From assembly GCF_001931755.2 (NCBI RefSeq), contig NZ_CP015510.2:806001-870000 (forward strand): a stretch of 64,000 nucleotides of DNA, written 5' to 3'. The notes under the pieces were generated by a model. It saw only the letters and a list, made by a program, of their open reading frames with translations, was not told the origin of the DNA and searched no databases. Positions 8,881-18,071 of the stretch are shown here, one piece after another. This DNA is from Wolbachia endosymbiont of Folsomia candida (GTDB lineage: Bacteria; Pseudomonadota; Alphaproteobacteria; Rickettsiales; Anaplasmataceae). Numbering within the stretch: position 1 is the first letter of the stretch; each line of letters begins with the position of its first letter. Both the position numbers and the translations under genes were made by a program.

Positions 8881-9184
8881 GGGATCTAGCAAGCGAAGGT
8901 TGCATATAATACGTTGTTGGCATTGAAAATATATAAATAGATTCTAGCATCACGCGCTAGAATGACAAAGGCGTGTAGTATTTTTGAGCTATGCAACAAA
9001 GCCGGGCCATCATGGAAAAAATGAAAACATTTCTCAAGTTTTTGGAGCAGGAAGGGTTGAAAGATGTTTTATATAAAGAATTTGGTTGAAATAGAATTGA
9101 TGTACTGAAAAATAAAAGACTTGCTGCAAAGTAGTTACAGTAAAGAACGAAAGGAAAGCAGCAGGTCTACTCAGCACCATAAGA
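8881..9184. other. Non-coding stretch with repeat halves and a 25-codon fragment
   Basis: A palindrome-like unit (CTAGCATCACGCGCTAG core) lies near 8942-8967. An IS-end relic with ATGCAACAAAGCC follows at about 8990-9003. A 25-codon reading frame (9012-9089) starts MEKMKTFLKFLEQEGLKD and may be the tail of a lost gene. I see no convincing gene. Confidence 0.5.
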
Positions 9185-10006
9185 TTAATTCCAAAGATTA
9201 CTCAGTTCATAACCTTCATAATCAAATTCGCTATCTGAACTATTATTATTAAATTTAATTTCATCTATCTCAGCATTGTATAAATCACCTAGAACTTTTT
9301 TATTAGAAACATTCATACAATACTCCAACAATTCTTCTAACACTCCTGCGCTATCCTGGTCTAAGTCAAAACTGCTGAAATCAAATTGCTGCATTTTTTC
9401 TATATTCCCTTCTCTACATAACTTACATACCTCGTCTAAAGCTCTGTCATTTTCTTGACTAGCAACATTAAGAAAGTAAGAGTCTACTACTTTGCTAAAC
9501 TGCTTTCCTACTTCTTGAAGAGAGCTTTCAGGATTCAGCTCCAACATTGTTTTGAAAATCTTATTGCCAAGAAAACTGTGTAGCTTAGTGGGTAAGTTAT
9601 TATACATATCTTTGCTAACTTCCTTTACAAAATCAACTACATCATCTATTGCAACATCAGGACGAGATTCAAATATAGTTTCAAATGTTCCATAATCACC
9701 GCTTAAATTATAATTAACTATCTTGCTCATAAAATCAATTACTTCCTCTAAGGAAAATTGTGATTGGTTTTTCAAAATAACTTCAAGGCTCTTAATAAAA
9801 TTATACTCGTGATAATTAAGAGTGTAACTTTCCCCTTCAGAGTTTACTTGGTAATACTTTATTATTAAAGGCCATACTTTTATTGTAATAACGTAGTCAG
9901 AATATACCTTTTCCAACTCACTAGAATATTTCTCTATTTCCTTATCTGATAATTTTGAACGAAATTCCTTAATCATTTCGCGTATTATTCTGTCGATATT
10001 ATTCAT
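9185..10006 (-). CDS. Hypothetical protein, acidic, helical
   Basis: I do not recognise this protein of 273 residues. The start ATG follows AGGGATCAGT, a reasonable ribosome site. It has no visible signal peptide or membrane segment. It is rich in Glu, Asp, Asn, Ser and Leu, and the pattern suggests an all-helical soluble protein. The tail (NNNSSDSEFDYEGYELSNLW) is acidic and aromatic. Segments such as FSLEEVIDFMSKIVNY, AIDDVVDFVKEVSKDMY and SLQEVGKQFSKVVDSYF resemble one another loosely, so degenerate helical repeats are possible. It stands alone between IS-rich DNA and pyrF. A host-interaction role is a guess from genomic context only. Confidence 0.6.
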   Translation of the reverse strand: MNNIDRIIREMIKEFRSKLSDKEIEKYSSELEKVYSDYVITIKVWPLIIKYYQVNSEGESYTLNYHEYNFIKSLEVILKNQSQFSLEEVIDFMSKIVNYNLSGDYGTFETIFESRPDVAIDDVVDFVKEVSKDMYNNLPTKLHSFLGNKIFKTMLELNPESSLQEVGKQFSKVVDSYFLNVASQENDRALDEVCKLCREGNIEKMQQFDFSSFDLDQDSAGVLEELLEYCMNVSNKKVLGDLYNAEIDEIKFNNNSSDSEFDYEGYELSNLWN

Positions 10007-10104
10007 ACTGATCCCTAATTAATATATTAATAATTTTATAAATTAAGCTATTATATTCATATAATTTTAAAATTTCAAAATCATTTTATTTTTTGAATAA
10101 AGTT

Positions 10105-10788
10105 TTAAGATTTTTTTATGGATTGTAATATTAATTCCACAGCTCCTGCAGGATCATCACTTTGTGTAATTGGCCTACCAATTACAATGTAATCTGCCCC
10201 TAACTCTACTGCTTCTTTTGGTGTTGCTATTCTTTTTTGATCATCATTACTAGAACCTATGCGAACTCCTGGTGTAACAATATTAAAATCCTTACCACAC
10301 TCTTTCCGCACTTCCTGAGCCTCCAATGCAGAGCATACTACTCCGTGCAACCCAATCTTTTTCGCAAGCTTTGCAAGTAAAATCACTTGTGATTTTACTT
10401 CTCGCTCGATTCCAAGCTCATTCAAATCTTCATTACCCATACTAGTTAGCACAGTCACCCCAATCAGCTTTATTTTTGTATCTTTTACTACATTTAGTGC
10501 TTCTGCAAGCATTTTTGCCCCGCCATTGACGTGCAATGTTAGCATTTCAACGCTCAGATCTTTTATTACTTCAACTGTTTTTGCTACGGTGTTTGGAATA
10601 TCATGTAATTTAAGATCCAAAAAAATTGGCACATTACATTTTGCAACTTCTTTTACTCCAAAAAGACCATTAGCAGTAAAAAACTCCAGCCCTAGCTTTA
10701 CCATCCCAACTTTATCGCGTAAGGTATTAGCTAAAGAAACAGCTTTATTTAGGTCTTGTGTGTCCAGTGCGCATATTATTGGATTCAT
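10105..10788 (-). CDS. pyrF: Orotidine 5'-phosphate decarboxylase
   Basis: PyrF converts orotidine monophosphate to UMP, the last step of de novo pyrimidine synthesis, in the cytoplasm. The protein of 227 residues has the expected length. The catalytic D-x-K-x-x-D motif is present as FLDLKLHDIPNT near residue 60, the early Asp lies in ICALDTQDLNKA, and the phosphate-binding C-terminal stretch is VTPGVRIGSSNDDQ followed by YIVIGRPITQSDDP. Its start overlaps the stop of the upstream coiled-coil gene by four bases, so the two are probably co-transcribed and translationally coupled. With pyrG in this window it indicates that UMP and CTP are made by the cell. Confidence 0.96.
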   Translation of the reverse strand: MNPIICALDTQDLNKAVSLANTLRDKVGMVKLGLEFFTANGLFGVKEVAKCNVPIFLDLKLHDIPNTVAKTVEVIKDLSVEMLTLHVNGGAKMLAEALNVVKDTKIKLIGVTVLTSMGNEDLNELGIEREVKSQVILLAKLAKKIGLHGVVCSALEAQEVRKECGKDFNIVTPGVRIGSSNDDQKRIATPKEAVELGADYIVIGRPITQSDDPAGAVELILQSIKKS

Positions 10789-11597
10789 AATTCTGGAAGT
10801 GAATTAGTGCTACCGGAAGCTCTCGTGGAGATTAATAGAGAAAAAGATGGTAAAGAATTACTACGCCCTCGACCTTCCGCCTGACAAACTTCTAATTCAT
10901 CTCTTCTCTTTTTTGACATATTTTCAGTGAGTAAATTGACCTGATTTTGCAGGTCTTGTGATGTAGATGATGATTTTTTTATTTTTTCTGTCAATTGAGT
11001 TATCTCGATTTCCTGATGTTTTATTTTATCTTCTAATTCTTTTACTCTCTTATTTCGTTCATCTAGTTCAATTTCTCCATGTTTCACTGTATTTTCTAAT
11101 TCTTTTATTCTCTTCTCTCGTTCATCTAGATCAATTCCTCCATGTTTCACTGTATTTTCTAATTCTTTCAGCTCCTTTTTTACACTATCTAGCTCTGTTT
11201 CTTTATGCCTTACTTTATCTTCTAACTCTTTCAATTCCTGTATTTTCTGCTCTGTGACAAGTTTTTGTTCTTGCATCTCCTTCTTTATAGCGGATATCTC
11301 AGTTCCTTGATCTTGTATCTTCCTTTCTGCATTAATTACATTCACTCTCTCAGCTTCCAATTGCTGTTTTAGATTAGCTAAATCATATGCTAATTTGTTT
11401 ATTTCAGCACGATCATTTATTATTTTATATGAAAATCTGATTACTAGAGCAGAAAATATAGCTAAGGTAAGAACTAGAAAGATAGGCACACTATAAACTA
11501 CTGCAAGAACTACGGATGAAAGCAATGTAAGAGCAGCTAAAGAACCAGCTATAAGGTAAAATGCGTTAGTTTTGTTATATAAAATTGCCACTATCAT
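10785..11597 (-). CDS. Membrane protein with 21-residue coiled-coil repeats
   Basis: Not a family I recognise. The protein of 270 residues has two hydrophobic segments near the N-terminus (about residues 12-35 and 37-52), then a long coiled coil (about 60-235) and a Ser-rich tail. The coil contains four units of 21 residues beginning KELEDKVRHKE, KELENTVKHGG, KELENTVKHGE and KELEDKIKHQE, each equal to three heptads, encoded by 63-bp repeats at about 11000-11220. ATG 11597 has poor ribosome-site spacing; GTG at 11591 is better placed after GAGGG and may be the true start. It overlaps pyrF by four bases. The layout suggests an inner-membrane anchor with an extended rod. Confidence 0.7.
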   Translation of the reverse strand: MIVAILYNKTNAFYLIAGSLAALTLLSSVVLAVVYSVPIFLVLTLAIFSALVIRFSYKIINDRAEINKLAYDLANLKQQLEAERVNVINAERKIQDQGTEISAIKKEMQEQKLVTEQKIQELKELEDKVRHKETELDSVKKELKELENTVKHGGIDLDEREKRIKELENTVKHGEIELDERNKRVKELEDKIKHQEIEITQLTEKIKKSSSTSQDLQNQVNLLTENMSKKRRDELEVCQAEGRGRSNSLPSFSLLISTRASGSTNSLPEL

Positions 11598-11693
11598 CCC
11601 TCACAAGTAAAACGACTGCAACGACTTTCACGCTAGCATGAATATTGAAGGGAATCAAGCTAATTTATTGAAAATTTTCCTACTTTAGAGTTA

Positions 11694-14177
11694 TCACATC
11701 TCCACACCTACAACAAATTTTTCACCCTCAGTTTTAAGTCCAGACTTAACTGTCTCATCCCACTCTATTACTTCTGCATTACAGACTGTTTGCAAATCAT
11801 TCTGTGCAGACTGATCAAGTTTATTCTCTTGAGTATTTACTTTTATCGTCAATTTTTTTATCAAATGCTTAACTGAAACGTTATTATCTGCCTTTATTTT
11901 TCTCACGAGATTTAATATTTGCACACAATCATCTCCCATTTCTTCTGAATGCTTATCGTAGATAAGCTCTTCAATATTCGGCCAATTACCCTGATTATGT
12001 ACTGAATTGTAACTATATAACTGGTGATATATTTCTTCCGTAACATATGGCATAAAAGGTGCAAATAACCGCAGGATGACGTTTAGTGTATATGCAAGGC
12101 TTTGCTTTGCGCTTAAATTTGCTTCATTACTTACTGTTTCTCCATATGCACGTTTTTTCACTAATTCCAGATAATTATCACAAAAATCCTTCCAAAAAAA
12201 TTCCTCTACTTTATTCAAAGCTTCGCAGTATTCAAATTGTGAAAGATTATCTGTTGCTCTCTCTATAACTTTATACAATTTGGACAATATCCATTTGTCT
12301 ATTGTTTCACTTACAGAATCTAAGCTTAGTGCTTGATGCTTTTCCACAAACATAGAGGCAAACTTGCTGGCATTCCAAAGTTTTGTAACTAAACGTTTTC
12401 CAATTTTGAATATATTTTCAGAATAAACGGTATCAACTCCAAGCCTTGAATTTGCCGCCCAATAACGCACTACATCTGCTCCATACGTATCAAGCATTAC
12501 ATGAGGAGTGATTATATTACCTTTTGATTTACTCATCTTTTTCTTATCATCAGCTAAGCACCAACCGCTGATCATAATATTTTTCCATGGCAAAGAATCT
12601 GCATGGTAATGTGCTTTTAAAATCGTATAAAAAGCCCAAGTTCTTATTATTTCATGGCTCTGGCTGCGCAGATTTGCAGGAAATATAGTGTCATACCGAT
12701 GATTTGGTAGACTAAACTCATTATTTACTGCCAGTGCATTTAGTTGAGGAGTGATCGCGCTTGTAGCCCAGGTATCCATTACATCCTTGTCCGGTATAAC
12801 TTCCTCTATGCTGTATCCATCAGGTAAATCTCTTAGTGGATCTATAGGTAATTTTCTTACCTCTGGTAGAATGATTTTGCCCTCTTCGCCCTTGCGTTTT
12901 GAATACCACACTGGAAATGGCACGCCAAAATAACGCTGCCTTGAAATGCACCAGTCCCAGTTTAATCCTTCTATCCACACTTCCATGCGCTTGCGCATAT
13001 TACTGGGATGCCAATTGCATTCTTTGACTTTATCCAGCACTTGAGCTTTCTGATCTAAAGTCTTGATAAACCATTGATAAGTCGGTAATATTTCAAGTGG
13101 TGCACCAGACCTTTCTGCACATTTAACAGAATGGGAAATAGCAGTACTTTCAATAAGCAACTCTTGTTCAGTCAGAATTTCAATTATTCTCTTCCTTGCT
13201 TCTTTAACCTTTAGTCCATTGATTTCATTATAGATCCCAGTGTCGGAGCACTGGGATGACAGGTATGGAGAAATGACATCATTTAGATTTATCTTTCCAT
13301 CCTGATCAATGATAATTTTCATCTGGAGGTCATGCTTTTTGTGCCAATATATGTCGAGCTCATCGCCAAATGTGCAGCACATAACAAGCCCCGTGCCTTT
13401 ATCTATTTTTACCTTATCATCAGCAATTATTGTCACACTACCCTGCACTATTGGCACTATAGCTTTCTTTCCGATCAGACGAGTGTAACGCGTATCTTCT
13501 GGATGGCAAAAAACTGCAACACATGCAGGTAGCAACTCAGGTCGTGTGGTTGCAATCTCAATTCTTTCGCCTTCTTCAGTTGCAAAAGCTATTGTATTTA
13601 GTGATGATTCAAAAACTTTGTCCTCTATTTCCGCTTGCGCAATTGCAGTTTTATCAACTGGATCCCAAAGAATAGGCTGCATTTTTCTATATGCATATCC
13701 CTTATTATATAGGTCAAGAAATGACATCTGTGAAAGTGTGATGGTTTCTTTACTAATTGTGTGATACTCCAGATCCCAGTCATAACTAATCCCAACAGAC
13801 TTAAATAATTCCTTGAACTCCTGTTTTGATTTGTTGATCACTTCATGGCACATTTCTATGAATTTTTCTCTGCCAACTTCTTTTGCACGTGTTTTATAAG
13901 TTTGCTCAACCAGTCTTTCAGTTGGAAGTCCGTTATCATCGAATCCAATTGGATAAAAAACGTCTTTTCCGAGCATACGTTGAAATCTTGCAATAAAGTC
14001 TGTGTGACAATAACTGAATATATGACCTATATGCAGTTTTCCTGAGATCGTCGGTGGTGGCGTATCAATAGTAAAAGTATTATCCTTTGTTCCATTCCAC
14101 TTATAAACTTTACTGCCTTCCCATAATATATTGTACTTACACTCAATCTCTTTAAAATTATATTTTTCAGTTAACAT
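11694..14177 (-). CDS. valS: Valyl-tRNA synthetase
   Basis: ValS charges tRNA-Val with valine and edits mischarged threonine. From MLTEKYNFKE the protein has 827 residues. I chose this ATG because the 20 codons upstream do not look like synthetase. The class I signatures are clear: PPPTISGKLHIGHIFS near residue 45 (HIGH) and KKMSKSKGNI near 547 (KMSKS). An editing domain lies between them and an anticodon-binding domain follows. A palindrome copy at 13233-13260 is read in frame and adds about 15 residues around SSQCSDTGIY near residue 310. The enzyme is essential, so the inserted peptide is presumably tolerated as a surface loop. No other synthetase for valine is visible. Confidence 0.95.
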   Translation of the reverse strand: MLTEKYNFKEIECKYNILWEGSKVYKWNGTKDNTFTIDTPPPTISGKLHIGHIFSYCHTDFIARFQRMLGKDVFYPIGFDDNGLPTERLVEQTYKTRAKEVGREKFIEMCHEVINKSKQEFKELFKSVGISYDWDLEYHTISKETITLSQMSFLDLYNKGYAYRKMQPILWDPVDKTAIAQAEIEDKVFESSLNTIAFATEEGERIEIATTRPELLPACVAVFCHPEDTRYTRLIGKKAIVPIVQGSVTIIADDKVKIDKGTGLVMCCTFGDELDIYWHKKHDLQMKIIIDQDGKINLNDVISPYLSSQCSDTGIYNEINGLKVKEARKRIIEILTEQELLIESTAISHSVKCAERSGAPLEILPTYQWFIKTLDQKAQVLDKVKECNWHPSNMRKRMEVWIEGLNWDWCISRQRYFGVPFPVWYSKRKGEEGKIILPEVRKLPIDPLRDLPDGYSIEEVIPDKDVMDTWATSAITPQLNALAVNNEFSLPNHRYDTIFPANLRSQSHEIIRTWAFYTILKAHYHADSLPWKNIMISGWCLADDKKKMSKSKGNIITPHVMLDTYGADVVRYWAANSRLGVDTVYSENIFKIGKRLVTKLWNASKFASMFVEKHQALSLDSVSETIDKWILSKLYKVIERATDNLSQFEYCEALNKVEEFFWKDFCDNYLELVKKRAYGETVSNEANLSAKQSLAYTLNVILRLFAPFMPYVTEEIYHQLYSYNSVHNQGNWPNIEELIYDKHSEEMGDDCVQILNLVRKIKADNNVSVKHLIKKLTIKVNTQENKLDQSAQNDLQTVCNAEVIEWDETVKSGLKTEGEKFVVGVEM
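13233..13260. repeat. Palindromic repeat in frame inside valS
   Basis: Arms GATCCCAGTG and CACTGGGATGAC are separated by TCGGAG. It belongs to the dispersed palindrome family and is translated without a stop or frameshift. Confidence 0.85.
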
Positions 14178-14321
14178 TACTATTGAAATATTTGTTGTCT
14201 TCACGCTAAAGCTAGCACAATTCAACAGATACGGCAATTTTAATGTATTTCCTTGACATACTTTGCTTATCTCGGTATAATTAATTAAAGTGGTGGACCA
14301 AGGTGAAATAGGGGGTATTTC
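14178..14321. promoter_or_regulatory. Divergent intergenic region between valS and the TPR gene
   Basis: The 144 bp must hold promoters for both divergent genes. On the plus strand TTGACA at about 14254 and TATAAT at about 14276 form a plausible promoter for the TPR gene (spacing about 17), followed by GGGGGT before the ATG at 14322. Confidence 0.45.
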
Positions 14322-16373
14322 ATGTTAAAATCTAATCAACCAGGAACTTCTCAACAACAGCAAACACCTGTAATAGACAGGGAATTAAATGCAATATGCT
14401 CAAGAAAAACACACTTGGAAAAGACATTAATAGCGGCAAGACGTCGTTATGAGCATAATCGTAATCATGAAACAATTATTCCAGTAGTTAAAGCCTTAAG
14501 AGATTTAGTTAAGATTTGTGACGAACTTATAAATTATCAAGGACAAGATAAAGATCAGGTTCAAACCTATAAAAAACAAAAGGAATGGCTTCAAAAGGTT
14601 TTAACTAAGATTGTACTTACACGAGAACAAAGTTTAAATTTAGCAAAATTAACAATAGATGAATTACAAAAGGATTTAAAAACAACAAAAATTCATTATA
14701 CTTTTGCTCGTGATACTGATCGTCAACAAACAGCTATTCCTTTACTGAGAGCATTAAGAGATTTAGCTGAAGCTTGGGGCGAGCATGGAAATTATCAAGA
14801 ACAAGATAAAGATAAGCTTAAAAGCTATCAAGAACAAAAGAAATTGCTTGAAGAGGCTTTAGAAATAAGTAAAGAAGGTGATGATCCTATAGAAACAGTC
14901 AAAACGTTGCACAAATTGGGCAATGTCCATTATTGCTTGAAGGATCTTCATAGAGAAGCAGAGCATTGTGAGAAAGCAAAGGAGTATTATCAGAAAGCTC
15001 TAGATATCAATGAGTCCATTAACATAGGTGCTATATTAGCTGACATGTACAATAACATTGGCAGCATTGATCATGCTTCAGGAGACTATCAAAAAGCAAA
15101 GGAGAATCTTGAAAAGGCTTTGCCTATTTTTAAGAAGTTTAATGGCTCTGATGATATTAAGGTAGGTATAGTGTTTAATAATCTTGGTAATGTGCATCGA
15201 GATTTGAAAAATCATGAAGAAGCAAAAAAATTCTTTACAGATGCTTTAGAAATCTATGAAAAAGTTCATGGTCCTCAGCATATTGAAGCAGGCAGAATAT
15301 CAAATAAGTTAGGTGATATCTTCTACTCTTTAGCAGACTTGCAGGAAAAAAATGAAGCAAATGGATCATGTCAAAAGGAATCACATCAAAAAGCAAAGGA
15401 ATTATATGAGAAAGCAAAGGATTCACATGAAAAGGCTCTGCATATTTACAAGAAGTTCTATGGCCCTAATCATGTGATAGTAGCTCAACTGTCAGATAAG
15501 CTAGGTGAAGATTACCTCACTTTTGGAAATGACCAAAAAGCAAAAGAATTATACGAAAAACAGTTAGTAATTTATATAAGAGATTTATCGACAAAAGAGA
15601 GGCGTAATATTAATAGTATTGAAGTAGCTGAAGCTTTACGTAACGTGGGTAATGCTTACTATAATTTGGATGATTTTCAAAACGCAAAAGATTTCTATCA
15701 AAAAGAATTAAAAATCAGAGAAAGACATTATAATTCTTATATTACTGAAGTGATTGATCCTTATAGTAATAATATGTTTAAAGTGACTAATGAAGCACTG
15801 GAAGAAAAGCAGCAAAAAGAAAAAGTATCGCGTGAAATTGAAGTAGCTAAAACCTTAGATAATTTAGGCGATGTTTATCTTGCTTTAGGAGATCACCAAG
15901 AAGCAGAAAAGTCATATAAAGATGCTTTAAAGCATTATGGTTCTGACAGTCCTTTTGCAGATGAGATATCGGAAAAATTAAAAAAGACTTCCAAATCTTT
16001 AATAGAGGCTACCAAATCTTTAATAGAGCAATTAAAAGACACTTTAGCAGCAAAAGAAAGGAATAGTTCCTCTGATCATTTTCAAGTAGGTCTGACGTTA
16101 AGAGACCTACTTGATGCTCATGGAGTATTAGCTAATGCTTACGGTGAATTACAAGACTATAAAAATCAGAATGAATCTTTAGAGAATCAGAAGGGAGTAT
16201 TAAAAAAAGCTTTGCCTATTTTGGAAGAGAATTTTGGACCTACTAATCCTATTGTTATCAGATTAAATAAGCTTGCTGGTGAGTTAGGTGTTAAACCAAA
16301 CAGTGCTCTTGATTCCATCTCTGCACAGGCTGCTGCTAGAGCAGAAAAAAAAGTTGAATACAGCAATAGATGA
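14322..16373 (+). CDS. Tetratricopeptide-repeat protein
   Basis: A protein of 683 residues dominated by TPR units, helix-turn-helix modules that bind other proteins. Examples are TLHKLGNVHYCLKDLHREAE (about residue 195), DMYNNIGSIDHASGDYQKAK (about 243), VFNNLGNVHRDLKNHEEAKK (about 285), ALRNVGNAYYNLDDFQNAK (about 445) and TLDNLGDVYLALGDHQEAEK (about 510). I count six to eight units of the longer kinesin-light-chain-like type, with long linkers ending in FYGPNH or VHGPQH. The N-terminal 180 residues hold two related segments (EHNRNHETIIPVVKALRDLV and ARDTDRQQTAIPLLRALRDL). No signal peptide or membrane span is visible. Such proteins are common in Wolbachia and are candidate effectors, but the partner is unknown. 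Confidence 0.85.
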   Translation: MLKSNQPGTSQQQQTPVIDRELNAICSRKTHLEKTLIAARRRYEHNRNHETIIPVVKALRDLVKICDELINYQGQDKDQVQTYKKQKEWLQKVLTKIVLTREQSLNLAKLTIDELQKDLKTTKIHYTFARDTDRQQTAIPLLRALRDLAEAWGEHGNYQEQDKDKLKSYQEQKKLLEEALEISKEGDDPIETVKTLHKLGNVHYCLKDLHREAEHCEKAKEYYQKALDINESINIGAILADMYNNIGSIDHASGDYQKAKENLEKALPIFKKFNGSDDIKVGIVFNNLGNVHRDLKNHEEAKKFFTDALEIYEKVHGPQHIEAGRISNKLGDIFYSLADLQEKNEANGSCQKESHQKAKELYEKAKDSHEKALHIYKKFYGPNHVIVAQLSDKLGEDYLTFGNDQKAKELYEKQLVIYIRDLSTKERRNINSIEVAEALRNVGNAYYNLDDFQNAKDFYQKELKIRERHYNSYITEVIDPYSNNMFKVTNEALEEKQQKEKVSREIEVAKTLDNLGDVYLALGDHQEAEKSYKDALKHYGSDSPFADEISEKLKKTSKSLIEATKSLIEQLKDTLAAKERNSSSDHFQVGLTLRDLLDAHGVLANAYGELQDYKNQNESLENQKGVLKKALPILEENFGPTNPIVIRLNKLAGELGVKPNSALDSISAQAAARAEKKVEYSNR

Positions 16374-16440
16374 TATTTCTAGAGGATGGTACTCAGGATT
16401 ACAGAAAAGGAAATATTACTAGGTTGCTTTACTTGACACC

Positions 16441-17214
16441 CTATATAGACCGACCTTTTTGTGGATCAGCATTTCTGCTTTCTTCAACCCTCTGTGCAAA
16501 AGATGTATCTTGTTTGCAAGTATGCTGCTGAAGCGGTTTGACAATTTCGTGCACAATATCCTTAACAGCAGTTAAAAATGCTTTTAATAACGCACCAAGT
16601 GCCCCACCCGCTGCTTCCCTTCCAAATCTCTTAGCACCCTTTTCATTATTCTCCTCAGTCTCTCCCGCCATCCTTCTCGGGTTCATCATATTACCAATAT
16701 CTGAAAAGACTCTCCTGATTGAAGACTTCACTTTCTCCTTCGCTTCGTGAACATCTCCATCTTTTGCTGTTTCATGACCATGGCCCAGGTGTTTAGAGTC
16801 TATTGTCACATTTTGCTCTTTAGCAAACATGCTGCTTAATATTTCTTCAATCAATCGTTTTCTTCTCTTTTCCCTGATTCTTTTTACAGACGCTGATCTT
16901 TCACTAGTATGTTTTGTGGTTTCAAGTTCTGCATTGATATCCTCAGATGCAGCCTGACTATATAAAGTCTCTATTAGCCTATCTATGCTACGTTTTATTT
17001 GCATAGTCCTTTCATAACTATCCAACTTATCAATTCCTTCATCAATTTGATTTAAGATATCCTCAAAGTCTTTTAAATAGTCTTGAATCTGCTGTATGAT
17101 TTGTTGTTTCTCTTCCTCATTATATTGTTCTTCTTGGGTTTCACTTTCTAAATTTCTTTCTCTTATATCGTCGTCATTGTTTTCTTCTTCCCTAAAAAGA
17201 TCTTCGTCGTTCAT
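16441..17214 (-). CDS. Hypothetical protein with acidic N-terminus
   Basis: Not recognised. The protein of 257 residues begins with a very acidic stretch (MNDEDLFREEENNDDD), followed by a helical, probably coiled-coil region to about residue 95. A basic cluster (SVKRIREKRRKRLIEEI) lies near 115 and a Gly/Ala-rich amphipathic or weakly hydrophobic stretch (GGALGALLKAFLTAVKDIV) near 208-226. There is no N-terminal signal peptide. It is convergent with the TPR gene and lies 52 bp after the GTA gene cluster on the same strand, though a gap and separate leader suggest an independent gene. It may be a secreted or membrane-associated factor, but that is speculation. Confidence 0.55.
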   Translation of the reverse strand: MNDEDLFREEENNDDDIRERNLESETQEEQYNEEEKQQIIQQIQDYLKDFEDILNQIDEGIDKLDSYERTMQIKRSIDRLIETLYSQAASEDINAELETTKHTSERSASVKRIREKRRKRLIEEILSSMFAKEQNVTIDSKHLGHGHETAKDGDVHEAKEKVKSSIRRVFSDIGNMMNPRRMAGETEENNEKGAKRFGREAAGGALGALLKAFLTAVKDIVHEIVKPLQQHTCKQDTSFAQRVEESRNADPQKGRSI

Positions 17215-17266
17215 AATCTTTAAAATCTTTACTAATCACATTATATATGAAAAAATTAAATTAACG

Positions 17267-17656
17267 TTAATGAAAAGCGTTTATAACTTCAGCACTGGCT
17301 AAAATTACAGTGAAGCTATCAAAAGCTGCAGGGTCATAATATCTCTCATACAATTCAACTGAGCACCGTAGCTTGATATTTTCTTTAGCATTAAAATTAA
17401 TTTCATATTCATTAATAGAGTTCAGTATAGCAGAATTACGTAATAATCCATCAGCTAACACTGAGTCTAAGATTCCATTAATCTTTATTGTAATGTACCT
17501 GCTTCCAGCGCAGTCTAATACCCTTCTCCAGCCAAAAGAAGAAATATCTTTTACCTCTTCTTTGTTATTACGCAAGGTAAACCTGAGGTTTTTTATATTA
17601 TTTAATGTAACAAAATTATTGTCATTATTCTTAATCTTTAGTTGCAATTTGCTCAT
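17267..17656 (-). CDS. GTA gp9-like major tail protein
   Basis: A protein of 129 residues resembling the TP901-1/GTA gp9 major tail tube protein. Supporting stretches are GWRRVLDCAGSRYITIKING (about residues 42-61) and the C-terminal LYERYYDPAAFDSFTVILAS, both like GTA major tail proteins, and the size fits. The start follows AAAAGGAGATAAC. It overlaps the upstream gp8-like gene by 26 bp, so the pair is translationally coupled. It is the last gene of a three-gene minus-strand cluster (gp6, gp8, gp9), which keeps the canonical GTA order. No fusion or truncation is seen. Confidence 0.75.
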   Translation of the reverse strand: MSKLQLKIKNNDNNFVTLNNIKNLRFTLRNNKEEVKDISSFGWRRVLDCAGSRYITIKINGILDSVLADGLLRNSAILNSINEYEINFNAKENIKLRCSVELYERYYDPAAFDSFTVILASAEVINAFH

Positions 17657-18041
17657 TGTTATCTCCTTTTATAAGAACATCAAAATTAATTGTTGAATGT
17701 AAAATTTCGTCGTATTGGTTCATAGTACAATTACTTTCTGAAACAGATTCGTCATCAGAATATTTAATATTCTGGAGAGTCGAGTTAATATGTTTTGTAA
17801 TGGCAAACATACTGTCTATATGATGAGTGTATATATCACATGAAAATTTAGCCTTCACAGCAAAATTGGATAGCATATTCAGGTTATTATAATTTACTAC
17901 ACGTAATCTGAGGTAAGGAATAGTGACCTGCTTAGGTAAGTAATCATAAATGTTAGTGACACACTGCTTTAAATCAGAATTTGCTTTCAGTGCTGTATAA
18001 ATTTCACTGTATAGTTTATGTATAGCTTGAATTTTTCTCAT
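17631..18041 (-). CDS. GTA gp8-like tail-completion protein (DUF3168)
   Basis: A protein of about 136 residues similar to the DUF3168 family, gp8 of Rhodobacter-type GTAs, a head-tail joining component. The segment YDYLPKQVTIPYLRLRVVNY and the downstream YTHHIDSMFAITKHINSTL are in the style of that family. The open frame can be extended to TTG at 18065, but ATG 18041 (MRKIQAIHK) has a modest GAGAT site and is preferred. It ends inside the gp9-like gene and begins 30 bp after the gp6-like gene. Assignment rests on size, order and general sequence feel rather than a catalytic motif. Confidence 0.68.
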   Translation of the reverse strand: MRKIQAIHKLYSEIYTALKANSDLKQCVTNIYDYLPKQVTIPYLRLRVVNYNNLNMLSNFAVKAKFSCDIYTHHIDSMFAITKHINSTLQNIKYSDDESVSESNCTMNQYDEILHSTINFDVLIKGDNNEQIATKD

Positions 18042-18071
18042 AATTATCTCATTAAAATATTTCAAGATTAT

